In this document: in pieces, positions 1-10,200 of the stretch
Layout of the letters: every line of letters starts with the position of its first letter
Position numbering within the stretch: position 1 is the stretch's first letter
Assembly (NCBI RefSeq): GCF_018389385.1
Contig: NZ_CP062698.1
Location: 871,501 to 935,500 of the forward strand
Direction of reading: 5' to 3'
Source: Anthocerotibacter panamensis C109
GTDB taxonomy: Bacteria > Cyanobacteriota > Cyanobacteriia > Gloeobacterales > Anthocerotibacteraceae
Length of the DNA stretch: 64,000 nt
Position numbers and translations under genes: made by a program
The notes under the pieces: generated by a model
What the model was told of the DNA's origin: nothing
Seen by the model: the letters and a program-made list of their open reading frames with translations, nothing else
Databases searched by the model: none

Positions 1-1
1 T

Positions 2-1933
2 GTAGACGTCTATACCGATGGTCAGCGCCTCCCAGTCCGGGGCAAAGTCCAGACCATGATCTTGAGCCTGGAACAAGATAACCCGACCAGAATAAGGGAC
101 GGGATTATAGGAGGCGATGGCTTGGAGGTTGGCTTGGTAGACCTGGAGGAAGCGCTGGGCGAGTTGGAGGTCCATGGCGGCGGGTAGAGCGTAGGCGATG
201 CGTCCGTATTCCACCCATGTACTCAGGCGCTCGGTCTCGGGTAAAGCCATGAGGGCTTCGTAGGTGAGGGGGATATTCATGTTAGCGGCTAGATCGGCAA
301 GGATCTGAGCTTCCTCAACCCGGACTTGCAGATGGGTACAGCCAGGTGCACCCACATCCAAAACAGCCAGCAGCGCCACAGTCTGCCCCGCACATTGGAG
401 CTGCTGGGCCATCTCGAAGGCGACTATGGCTCCCATGCTGTAGCCACCCAACCGATAAGGCCCTTCTGGTTGAAGCGCACGCAGCGCCTGGAGGTAGTAG
501 GCTGCCATCGCCGTCACGTCGGTGAACGGTTCCTGGTCATCCTCTATCCCGCGGGCCTGAAGCCCATAGCAAGGCTGGTCCTGACCGAGATGGCGGACAA
601 GGTCCCGCAGGCACATCACACCGCCTCCAGCGGGATGGACACAGAAAAAGGGCCTCTTGCAACCCAACGGTTGGAGGGCGACTAGAGGAGATACAGCAAG
701 GTCACGGGTCTGGAGCAAGGCCGCCAACCCTTCGATAGTTCCGTGTTTGAAGAGGGCAGCCAAGGGTAGGTGCTGGCCTAAGCGCTTCTGAATCTGGGCG
801 ATGAGGTGCACAGCCAAAAGCGAGTGCCCCCCGAGGTCGAAGAAGTTCTCCGTGACGCCAATCGGATGCAGGGCGAGGAGTTCTTCCCAAAGTTGGACAA
901 GCTGAAGTTCGAGGGCGGTGCGCGGCGCGATGGAGTTGGTTTCACGGGCAGGGGCGGGCGCAGGGAGAGCCTTGCGGTCTACCTTACCGTTGGCAGTCAG
1001 GGGCAGCGCCGCCACATTCACAAAGATCGTAGGAACCATAGGCTCCGGCAACACCTCCTTCAAAAAGGTCCGCAGCTCCACTTCAGAAACAGGCCGCCCC
1101 CCCACCCCGACCACATAAGCTACCAGCCGGTCTTGAGCAGGTAGCACCACCCCTTCGCGCACCTGCGGATGGCTGTGGAGCACACTCTCCACTTCACCTA
1201 TCTCGATGCGGTAGCCCCGTATTTTTACCTGGGCATCCCAGCGACCTAGAAATTCAATCGTCCCATCCCCGAGATACCGCACCCGGTCCCCAGTCTTGTA
1301 CAACCGCGCTCCCACCACCGGACTAGAGATGAACTGCTGCGCGCTCAACTGCTCTTGGTTCAGGTACCCCAGCGCCAATCCCGCTCCCCCCACATACAAC
1401 TCCCCAGCTATCCCCGCCGGCACCGGCTGCTGATAGCCATCCAAGATATATACCTGCGTGTTCGCAATCGGACGACCTATCGGCACACTCCCTGGCATCT
1501 CCTTAAAGCTCCGCATCCGGTGACAGCACGCAAACGTCGTACTCTCCGTCGGACCATACCCATTGATGAGCACACGCTCTCCAGGCTGCTCCAACAGCCT
1601 GCGCACATGACCCACACTCAGCACATCCCCGCCCGCCAACACCTGCGCCACAGCGCTTAATGCTGCTAGCTGTGCATCCACCATCAGATGAAAAAGTCCT
1701 GCTGTCAGCCACAAGGTCGTGATGGCGTAGGTCTGCAACGCTTGGGCCAACTCCTCCAACGAAGGGGTGGCAGCAGGCATCAGCACCAGACGTGCCCCGT
1801 TGAGTAGCGCCCCCCAGATCTCAAATGTCGAGGCGTCAAATGCCAAGGGCGCAAGCTGTAGAAAAACCTGCTGGGCGCTGAAGTCCGCGTAGTCCGTCTG
1901 ACACACCAGGCGCACGACCGCACGATGGGGGGG
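2..1933 (-). CDS. NRPS terminal module, C-terminal part: A(Val)-PCP-TE (shifted frame, truncated by window edge)
   Basis: This is the continuation, in another frame, of the gene that starts at 3923. The frame is open without a stop from the G run at 1927-1933 to the window edge. It holds the rest of a Val-type adenylation domain (pocket residues as in the first module of 7243-13635), then a carrier domain with the GGHSLLA motif near 820, then a type I thioesterase. The thioesterase shows the FFCVHPAGGG start near 630 and the nucleophile motif GYSMG near 435. The window ends before the expected catalytic His. As the only TE at the end of the NRPS line, it should release the finished peptide by hydrolysis or cyclisation. 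It has no start codon of its own that I would trust. It is either the true 3' part of a gene split by a sequencing error, or the untranslated half of a frameshifted gene. Confidence 0.8.
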
Positions 1934-2582
1934 TCAAGACGCCTTTGGGCTTGCCGGTGGAGCCACTGGTGTACAGGATATACGCGAGGCTGCAGCCGGT
2001 TTGCCCAGAGTCATGCACAGCATCGGGGTAGCGCGGCCAAGGCTCATCTAAGAGCACCTGAGGGACAGTCTCTGGCACGAGTGCTTGGAGTGGGCGGACG
2101 GTCAGCACCAGGGTGACTGCGGCATCGGTGACCATGAAGCTCAGGCGCTCTGGCGGGAACTGGGGGTCCAGCGGGACATAGGCTGCGCCCGCCTTGAGGA
2201 TGCCCAACAGGGCGATAATCATCTGGGGGCTGCGCGTGACACAGAGGCCCACCGGGGTGGCAGGGGTGACGCCGAGCGCTTGCAGGTGGCGGGCGAGGTG
2301 ATTAGCTTGGTGGTCGAGGGTGCCGTAGGAGTGCTGCTGGGTACCAAAAACGAGGGCGATGGCCTCAGGGGCGCGGAGCACTTGGGCTTCAAACAGTTGA
2401 TGGATAGTGGCATCTCGGGGATAGTCGGTCTGCGGGCCTTGACCGAGGGCGAGGAGGGCGGCGCGTTCTGGAGCAGGCAAGAGGGTCAGGGCATGGATGG
2501 GCTGGTCGGGGTGGTCGAGGGCGCTCTGGATAAGGGTGCTCAGGTGACCGGCGAGACGCTCTATCGTGGCTTGGGTGAAAAG
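1157..2582. repeat. A-domain tract, copy 1 (1426 bp)
   Basis: It is nearly identical to 10981-12405. I see two substitutions (one C/T near 2564 and one T/C near 2331) and one inserted G at 1927-1933. The identity starts and stops abruptly inside coding sequence, spanning the end of the C domain and most of the Val A domain. Confidence 0.95.
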
Positions 2583-3923
2583 ATCGGTATTGTATTGGAG
2601 CGCAGCTTCCAGACCCTGGTCAGTTTCGACCATCGCCAGACTCAAGTCAAACTTGGCGGTGTTGTTCTCAAACTCCAAGGGGGTAAAGCGGGGGCCATCT
2701 GACGCCTGCGGGTCTGGTACAGGAGTGTTTTGGAGGACAAACATGACCTGAAACAGCGGCGCGTAGCTCAGGGTGCGCTCGGGCTTGAGGTGCTCCATCA
2801 CCCGTTCGAAGGGCAGGTCCTGGTGGGCGTAGGCTCCGAGGGTCATGGTACGCACCCGCCGGAGTAGCTCCCGGAAGGTCGGCTCACCGCTCAGGTCGGT
2901 TCTGAGGACTAAAGTGTTGACGAAAAAGCCAATCAACGGTTCGAGTTCGGCGCGGTTGCGGTTGGCGATGAGCGAGCCGATGAGCAGGTCTTCCTGTCCG
3001 GTATAGCGGTAGAGCAACACTTTAAATACAGCAAGCAATACCATGAACAGCGTCGCCCCTTCCTGCTGCGCAAGCAGCGTAAGGGCAGTAGTCACAGTAC
3101 GCGGCAGGCTAAAGTAATGGGTCATCCCCCGATAGCTCTGGACGGGGGGCCGGGGAAAGTCCGTGGGTAGCGCCAGGACTGTCGGGGCTCCGGTCAATTG
3201 TTGGTGCCAATAGTCCAATTGGGTCTGGAGTAGCTCGCCTTGGAGCCATTGCTGCTGCCAGTGGGCGAAGTCAGGATATTGAATCGGCAGTTCGGGCAGG
3301 ATGGCAGGGTGCCCTTGAGCGAAAGCAGTGTAGAAAGTGGTGAGTTCGCGCAAGAGGACCCCCATCGACCAACCATCGCTAATAATGTGGTGCATCGATA
3401 GGAGGAGCGTATATTCATCGCTCGCTAAAGACAGAAGCTGGAGCCGCAAAAGCGGGCCCACCGCCAGATCAAAGGGGCGGCGAGCCTCCTCAGCGGTCAA
3501 CTGCTGGACTTGGGCTTCACGTTCAGCCTCAGGTAAGGCGCGCAAGTCCACGACACACACAGAGAAGGGCTCATAGGGGGCGATGATCTGCAAAGGCCGC
3601 CCCTCGACACTAATAAACGTGGTCCGCAGGCTCTCATGGCGGCGGACAATCTCGTTCAGGCTATGCTCTAGGGCTTTGAGGTCAAGGAAACCTTTGACGC
3701 GCATCCCCCCAGCAATGTTGTAGACCGCCGTGCCCGGTTCTAGCTGGTCCAAAAACCATAGCCGTTGCTGCGCGTAGGAGAGGGGGACCGGACCGGAGTC
3801 CAGGCGGCGGGGAATGGGGTCAGACGGACTGGCAAGATCCTCTCCTTCTTCCTCGAGCAGCAGGCTGAGTAGGGCTAGTTTCTGGGCGGAGAGACCCAGG
3901 CTACGCTTGGGGGGAGCAGTCAT
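1836..3923 (-). CDS. NRPS terminal module, N-terminal part: C-A(partial), interrupted by frameshift
   Basis: The start ATG overlaps the stop of the preceding gene by 4 nt (ATGA). The 695-residue open frame has a short helical N-terminus, a full condensation domain of LCL type (opening motif SYAQQRLWFLDQL, catalytic HHIISDG near residue 178) and the first half of an adenylation domain through core motif A3 (YTSGSTGKPKG near residue 650). About 12 residues later the frame leaves the family sequence and ends in unrelated residues. The cause is visible: seven Gs at 1927-1933, against six at 11751-11756 in a nearly identical copy. With one G removed the frame would continue into A-PCP-TE (2-1933), giving a normal C-A-PCP-TE termination module. 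Function if intact: adds the last residue (Val predicted) and passes the chain to the TE. Confidence 0.85.
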   Translation of the reverse strand: MTAPPKRSLGLSAQKLALLSLLLEEEGEDLASPSDPIPRRLDSGPVPLSYAQQRLWFLDQLEPGTAVYNIAGGMRVKGFLDLKALEHSLNEIVRRHESLRTTFISVEGRPLQIIAPYEPFSVCVVDLRALPEAEREAQVQQLTAEEARRPFDLAVGPLLRLQLLSLASDEYTLLLSMHHIISDGWSMGVLLRELTTFYTAFAQGHPAILPELPIQYPDFAHWQQQWLQGELLQTQLDYWHQQLTGAPTVLALPTDFPRPPVQSYRGMTHYFSLPRTVTTALTLLAQQEGATLFMVLLAVFKVLLYRYTGQEDLLIGSLIANRNRAELEPLIGFFVNTLVLRTDLSGEPTFRELLRRVRTMTLGAYAHQDLPFERVMEHLKPERTLSYAPLFQVMFVLQNTPVPDPQASDGPRFTPLEFENNTAKFDLSLAMVETDQGLEAALQYNTDLFTQATIERLAGHLSTLIQSALDHPDQPIHALTLLPAPERAALLALGQGPQTDYPRDATIHQLFEAQVLRAPEAIALVFGTQQHSYGTLDHQANHLARHLQALGVTPATPVGLCVTRSPQMIIALLGILKAGAAYVPLDPQFPPERLSFMVTDAAVTLVLTVRPLQALVPETVPQVLLDEPWPRYPDAVHDSGQTGCSLAYILYTSGSTGKPKGVLTPPSCGRAPGVSDGLRGLQRPAGFSTACALGI

Positions 3924-6900
3924 GGTCGGGTACCTCCTTCTAAAGCGGTAGTTTTATCGAGCAAGGTCTGGACTTCAGGACTGGGTAGATCTGCTAGGTC
4001 TACCAGCAGTTGCGCCCGCTTCTCCATTCGACGACGGCGTTGGGGGTCCTGGAGGAGGAGGGTACTCAGACGGGCAATAGTCGGGGCTTCAAATAAATAG
4101 CGCAGGGGAATTTCGATGCCGAGCACTTCGCGCAGACGCGAGATTACCTGGGTCGCCAGCAGAGAATGCCCACCCAAAGCAAAGAAATCGTCTTGGACCC
4201 CGACTTCAGAATGCCGGAGCAGCTCGCCCCAGACCTCAGCCAGGACTATCTCCACGGGGGTCTGGGGCGGGACAAAGTTTGTCGGGGTGTCGCTTCTATC
4301 TGGGGCAGGGAGGGCCTTGCGGTCCACCTTCCCGTTGGCGGTCAGCGGTAGGGCACTCAGGGGGACGAAATGAGCCGGGACCATAAATTCGGGGAGCCGT
4401 GCCTGAAGAAATTGGCGCAATTCAGCTCCCGTGGCGGGCTCATGCAGGACGACATACGCGACCAATCGCACATCGGTGGGCTGCTCTTCGCGCGCCAAAA
4501 CCACCGTTTCGCGCACGCTGGGGTGTTCGGTCAGTACGGTCTGAATCTCCCCCAACTCGATGCGAAAGCCCCGGATCTTGACCTGTTGGTCGATACGCCC
4601 TAGGTATTCCAGGCCACCATCGGTGCGGTAGCGGGCTAGGTCCCCGCTGCGGTAGAGGCGGGTGCCCGGTTGGAAGGGATGGGCGATGAAGCGCTCTTGG
4701 GTCAACTCGGGGCGCTTCCAATAGCCACGGGCTACGCCTGCACCCCCGACATACAGTTCTCCAGGCACGCCAACAGGGACAGGTTGGCCGTGAGCATCGA
4801 GCAGGTACACCCCCAAGTCGGGGAGGGGCTGACCGATAAAACTGCCCGTCGCAGTCTGGGCATCGGCTTGGGTCAAGGGGCGATAGGTGACATGGACGGT
4901 GGTCTCGGTGATGCCGTACATATTGACCAGCCGGGGTTGGTCCTCGCGGTGGCGCTCGTACCAAGGTTTTAGGCTGGCGAGATCCAGCGCTTCCCCGCCA
5001 AAGATGACCCAGCGCAGGGCAAGGTCAGCAGAAGCAGTTACTTCTGCCTGCATCAATTGGCGAAAAGCTGAGGGAGTCTGGTTGAGGACGGTGACCTGTT
5101 CGCGGACCAACAGGTCGTAAAACACTTCTGGAGAACGACTGACCTCATAGGGCACGATGACCAAGCGCCCGCCGTAGGCCAGGGCTCCCCAAAGTTCCCA
5201 GACCGAGAAATCAAAGGCGTAGGAGTGAAACAGCGCCCACCGATCCGCTGGCCCAAACTGGAACCAGGGGTCTGTGGCTGTGAAGAGGCGTGCCAGATTG
5301 CCATGACTGACCATCACTCCTTTAGGTGTGCCGGTGGAGCCGCTGGTATAGATGAGGTAGGCGAGGGAGTCGGCGGTGCTCTGGTCCTTCCAGCCTTCCT
5401 CTACTTGATCTAAGGAAGTCGGGCGGGGGGGCAACCCTTCCAGATACACCCGCTGTGCTCTGGTGGGCGGCAGCGTCAGACCCCGCTGGGTCACCAGAAT
5501 ATTTACCCCAGCGTCCTCCAGGATGAAGCTCAGGCGCTCTTGGGGATATTTGGGGTCAAGCGGAACGTAGGCTCCGCCCGCCTTAAGGATACCGAGAATC
5601 CCGACGACCAAGGCGAAAGAGCGCTCCATACACAGCCCAACGGTCACTTCGGGGCCGACGCCCAGGGTTTGGAGGTGATGGGCTAGGGCGTCCGCTTGCT
5701 GGTTGAGTTGGCGGTAGGTCAGCTGTGTTTCGGCATAGACCAGGGCAACCGCCTCGGGGGTTTGTTGAGCCTGAGCCGCAAAGCGCTGATGCATCCAACG
5801 CTCTGGGGGAAAGTCTGGTTGTGCCGGAGTAGGGGCGAGCAGTTGGGTGCGCTCGGCTGGGGTGAGCAAGGGCAGGGCGTGGATGGCTTGGTCGGGGTCG
5901 GTGCTGACGGCTGTGGCGAGCATGAGCAAGTGGCCTGCCATCCGGGCGATGGTCTCGGGGGCAAAGAGATCGGTGTTGTATTCGAAGGCGGCGACGATGC
6001 CTTGGTCCGTGTCGGCCATACCCAACGTGAGGTCGAACTTGGCTACGCTGCCCGGTATTTCTACGGGGGTGAGGGCCAGCCCACCCATCATCGAGGGAGG
6101 CGTTGGGGCGTTTTGCAGGACAAACATGACCTGAAACAGCGGCGCGTAGCTCATCGCTCGCTCTGGTTGGAGGTGCTCGACCAGTTTTTCGAAGGGCAGG
6201 TCTTGATGGTCGTAGGCGTCAAGCGTCATCGTACGCACGCGCCGGAGCATCTCCCGGAAGGTCGGTTCGCCACTCAGGTTAGTCCTGAGGACTAAAGTGT
6301 TGACGAAAAAGCCAATCAACGGTTCGAGTTCAGCGCGGTTGCGGTTGGCGATGGGGGAGCCTACGACCAAGTCTTCCTGGCTGGTGTAGCGGTAGAGCAA
6401 CACTTTAAATACCGCCAACAGTGTCATGAACAGCGTTGCGCCTTCGTGTTGGCTGAGGGTTTTGAGGGCATGGCTGAGGGGTGTGGGGAGCGTAAAGTCA
6501 AAGGTCGCCCCCCGATAGCTCTGGACGGGTGGGCGCACAAAGTCCGTAGGCAGGTCTAGGACTGTCGGGGCACCGGCCAATTGCCCGCGCCAATAGTCCA
6601 GCTCGCGCTGCAAAGTAGCACCCTGGAGCCAGTCGTGCTGCCAGTGGGCGAAGTCAGCGTACTGAATCGGCAGGGGCGCAAGCCCAGAGGGTTGGCCTTG
6701 GGCGGAGGCGCTGTAGAGGGCGGATAGCTCCTGGAGCAGCACGCCAATCGACCAGCCATCGCTGATAATATGGTGCATCGTCAGCAAAAGTAGGTGTTCT
6801 TCTGCGGCGAGGTGCACCAGTTTGGCCCGCAGGAGTGGCCCTCGGCCTAGATCGAAGGGGGTCAGGGCTTCGGCGGTAGCCAGCACTTCCCAGGCAGGGG

Positions 6901-7246
6901 GGACGTCTATCTGTGTGATTTCCAGAGACAAAACTGGAGCCACGACCTGCTGCACCCGACCTTCGCTTTCGCTAAAAGTCGTGCGTAAGACCTCATGGCG
7001 GCAGATAATCTCGTTGAGTGCCCGTTGTAGCGCACTCGGGTCGAGCGGACCCGCCAAGTGTAGCGCCAGGGGCAGGTTGTAGAGCGCAGGATTGAGCCCC
7101 AACTGGTCCAGAAACCACAGCCGTTGCTGCGAAAATGAGGAGAGGAAGGTCTTAGGCTTGAGGCTGCGTCGCTGGAGGTGCTGGGCTAGCAGAGCCCGCT
7201 GTTCTTCAGGGGAACGTCCAGCTAAGTGTCGGGCCAAGTCGCTCAT
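3920..7246 (-). CDS. NRPS module C-A(Thr)-PCP
   Basis: This 1108-residue protein is a single elongation module. The condensation domain (about residues 35-470) has HHIISDG near residue 157 and is LCL-like, joining L-configured residues. The adenylation domain (about 480-960) has A3 near 635. Pocket residues read by alignment to GrsA are D-F-W-N-I-G-M-V-H-K, the classical threonine code. The carrier has GGHSLLATQ near 1026. The C-terminus ends in a short helical tail with an LPSPEVQTLL motif, like other synthases in this operon, probably a docking element. It overlaps both neighbours by 4 nt (ATGA). No epimerisation or methylation domain is present. It should add L-Thr as the fourth peptide residue. 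Confidence 0.95.
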   Translation of the reverse strand: MSDLARHLAGRSPEEQRALLAQHLQRRSLKPKTFLSSFSQQRLWFLDQLGLNPALYNLPLALHLAGPLDPSALQRALNEIICRHEVLRTTFSESEGRVQQVVAPVLSLEITQIDVPPAWEVLATAEALTPFDLGRGPLLRAKLVHLAAEEHLLLLTMHHIISDGWSIGVLLQELSALYSASAQGQPSGLAPLPIQYADFAHWQHDWLQGATLQRELDYWRGQLAGAPTVLDLPTDFVRPPVQSYRGATFDFTLPTPLSHALKTLSQHEGATLFMTLLAVFKVLLYRYTSQEDLVVGSPIANRNRAELEPLIGFFVNTLVLRTNLSGEPTFREMLRRVRTMTLDAYDHQDLPFEKLVEHLQPERAMSYAPLFQVMFVLQNAPTPPSMMGGLALTPVEIPGSVAKFDLTLGMADTDQGIVAAFEYNTDLFAPETIARMAGHLLMLATAVSTDPDQAIHALPLLTPAERTQLLAPTPAQPDFPPERWMHQRFAAQAQQTPEAVALVYAETQLTYRQLNQQADALAHHLQTLGVGPEVTVGLCMERSFALVVGILGILKAGGAYVPLDPKYPQERLSFILEDAGVNILVTQRGLTLPPTRAQRVYLEGLPPRPTSLDQVEEGWKDQSTADSLAYLIYTSGSTGTPKGVMVSHGNLARLFTATDPWFQFGPADRWALFHSYAFDFSVWELWGALAYGGRLVIVPYEVSRSPEVFYDLLVREQVTVLNQTPSAFRQLMQAEVTASADLALRWVIFGGEALDLASLKPWYERHREDQPRLVNMYGITETTVHVTYRPLTQADAQTATGSFIGQPLPDLGVYLLDAHGQPVPVGVPGELYVGGAGVARGYWKRPELTQERFIAHPFQPGTRLYRSGDLARYRTDGGLEYLGRIDQQVKIRGFRIELGEIQTVLTEHPSVRETVVLAREEQPTDVRLVAYVVLHEPATGAELRQFLQARLPEFMVPAHFVPLSALPLTANGKVDRKALPAPDRSDTPTNFVPPQTPVEIVLAEVWGELLRHSEVGVQDDFFALGGHSLLATQVISRLREVLGIEIPLRYLFEAPTIARLSTLLLQDPQRRRRMEKRAQLLVDLADLPSPEVQTLLDKTTALEGGTRP
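6111..6466. repeat. C-domain tract, copy 1 (356 bp)
   Basis: It matches 9404-9759 with about five single-base differences, all inside the C-terminal half of C domains of two different modules (Thr and Ala). Flanking sequence diverges sharply. Confidence 0.85.
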
Positions 7247-10200
7247 GGATTAACTTCCTCTTCGCGCAAAATGTCTTCTAGCAAGGCCCGTATCTCTTCA
7301 TCACAGAGTTGATGGAGCTGCTCGAATACTGCGTCTTCGTCCCGGCGGGCGGTGATCCGGGGAATGGCTTGGGGGATGGGCTGGCTTTGGTGGATGACTT
7401 GAGCTAAATGGGCAATCGTCGGTTCAGCAAAGAAACTGCGCAAAGAAAGCTCCACCTGAAAAGTATTGCGGGCACGCGAGAGGACTTGGGTCGCAAGCAG
7501 TGAATGACCGCCTAGTGCAAAGAAATTGTCCTGGATACCCACCCGTTCGATCTGGAGGACTTCCTGCCAGATCTGGGTCAGTGCTTCCATGACGGGCGTG
7601 TCCGGGGCGACAAAACGGGTCTCTAGCTCCGAGCGGTCCCGACTGGGGGCGGGGAGGGCCTTGCGGTCCACTTTGCCATTGGGGGTCAAGGGCAGATGAT
7701 CCAAAGTCACAAAAGCCGAGGGCACCATATATTCGGGGAGCCGCTCTTGGAGGAAACTGCGTAGCGCTGCTGCTCCCGGTCCCGGCAGGGGCGTAAGGTA
7801 GGCCACCAGACTTTTAGCTCCGAGCGGGTCTTCGCGGGCGACGACGATCCCCTCGCGCACTTGGGGATGGGCGCTGAGGGCTGCTTCGACTTCCCCCAAT
7901 TCAATGCGAAAACCCCGGATCTTCACCTGGAAGTCCAACCGTCCCAAAAACTCAATCTGACCGTCTGCGCGGTAGCGGGCTAGGTCGCCTGTCTTGTAGA
8001 GCCGCCCGTCGGGGGTAAAGGGGTCAGGGACAAACTTTTGAGCAGTCAAGTCCGGGCGGTTGAGGTAGCCGCGGGCCAACCCGTCGCCGCCGAGGTGCAG
8101 TTCGGCAGGGATACCGATGGGGACTGGCTGCTGGTGGGCATCCAGGATATAGACGCGGGTGTTGGCGAGGGGACGACCAATGGTCGGCACGGTGGTCTCG
8201 GCGCGCTCTAGCCGGACAAAAGTAGAGTAGGTGGTGTCCTCTGAGGGACCGTAGAGATTAAAAACGTGCTGGACGGTCGGGATTTGATAAATCTGGTCGA
8301 TGAGCTTGCGCTGAAGCGGTTCTCCAGCCAAATTGACCGTCCGTACTGAGGGGGGCACCCCGCCACTGTTGACCAATTCAGCCATGGCGGAAGGGACTGT
8401 ATTGACCAGCGTAATGGAGGGGAGGGTGGGTAAATCCAAGGCATTTTGGGCCAGAACCACCGTGCCGCCCCAACTCAGGGGGACAAAAAGTTCAAATACC
8501 GAGAGGTCAAAACAGATAGAAGTCGCTGCCAGCACTGCCCGGAGGTCTTCTGGCGTAAACACCCCCCCAGCCCAGGTGATAAAGGCACTGACGCTGCGAT
8601 GGGTAATGGCGACGCCCTTGGGTCTACCGGTCGAACCGCTGGTGTAGATCACATAAGCAAGATTTTCGCAAGCGAGCGGGATGTCGGGGTTGTTGGTCGG
8701 AGCCTGGGTGAAGGTTGTCGCCTCTTGCTCTAGGAAGACGACCCGCGCAGGGGTCACAGGCAGGCGCTCGCCCAAACTTTCCTGGGTCAGGAGTACGTGT
8801 GCGTCTTCTAACATCCATCGCAACCGCTCGCTCGGATAGTTGGGATCAAGAGGCACGTAGGCTCCCCCCGCCTTGAGGATGGCGAGCAAACCGACTACCA
8901 TCTGTCTGGAGCGCTCCAGGCAGATACCCACAGGGACTTCAGGACCGACGCCTAGGGTCTGGAGATGATGGGCGAGTTGGTTAGCCTGTTCGTTTAACTG
9001 CCGGTAGGTCAGGGATTGCTCGCCCCAAACTAGGGCTATCGCTTCGGGGGTGCGTTCTACCTGTTGTTCAAAATACGCATGGATACAGCGATCCTGGGGG
9101 AAGTCCTGCCGGGTCTCGTTCCAGTGGATTAGGAGTTGCTCACGTTCAGCGCACGTCAAGAGCGGGAGTGTCGAAATCGGTTGGTCGGGGTCCGCGACCA
9201 CCGCCGCCGCGAGGGTGAGCCAATGCCCCGCCATGCGCTCTAGCGTCGCCCGCTCGAAGAGGTCCGTACTGTACTCCAGCACAGCCGTCATGCCCTGAGC
9301 GGTCTCCACCATCTCAAGCGTCAAGTCGAACTTAGCTGTCTCGTTTGCAATCTCACCGGGGATAAGAGTCAAGCCTCCGGTCACACAGGAGGACAGCGGA
9401 GCATTTTGCAGGACAAACATGACCTGAAACAGCGGCGTGTAGCTCATCGCTCGCTCTGGTTGGAGGTGCTCGACCAGTTTTTCGAAGGGCAGGTCTTGAT
9501 GGTCGTAGGCGTCAAGCGTCATCGTACGCACGCGCCGGAGCATCTCCCGGAAGGTCGGTTCGCCACTCAGGTCAGTCCTGAGGACTAAAGTGTTGACGAA
9601 AAAGCCAATCAACGGTTCGAGTTCGGCGCGGTTGCGGTTGGCGATGGGGGAGCCCACGACCAAGTCTTCCTGGCTGGTGTAGCGGTAGAGCAACACTTTA
9701 AATACCGCCAACAGCGTCATGAACAGCGTTGCGCCTTCGTGTTGGCTGAGGGTTTTGAGCCCCTGCGCTAGCATCTGGGGTACCAAGAAGCGGTGGGCTG
9801 CCCCCCGGTAGCTTTGGACAGGGGGACGCGGGTAGTCCGTGGGCAGGTCTAGGGCTGTCGGGGCTCCAGCGAGCTGTGCCTGCCAGTAAGCAAACTGAGT
9901 CTCAAAGGCCGCACTGCGTAACCACTGCTGTTGCCAATGGGCAAAGTCCGCATACTGTATCGTCAAGGGTGCGAGCCCGGAAGGTTGACCCTGGCTGTAG
10001 GCGGCGTAGAGGGCGGATAGCTCCTGGATCAGCACGCCGATGGACCAGCCGTCACTGACAATATGGTGCATCGTCAGCATCAGGACTTGCTCGGTCGGGG
10101 CTAGTCGGAAGAGTTTGGCCCGCAGGAGGGGGCCTCGGGTCAGGTCAAAGGGCTGTTGGGCCTCCATCTTGGTCACCTGCACCTGTGACAGCGCTTGGAG

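Noticed and set aside
1503-1712. Repeated antisense frames inside NRPS genes (also at 11327-11536, 2085-2702 and 11908-12450)
   Set aside because: They recur only because the coding DNA itself is duplicated; they are high-GC shadow frames of the A domains.
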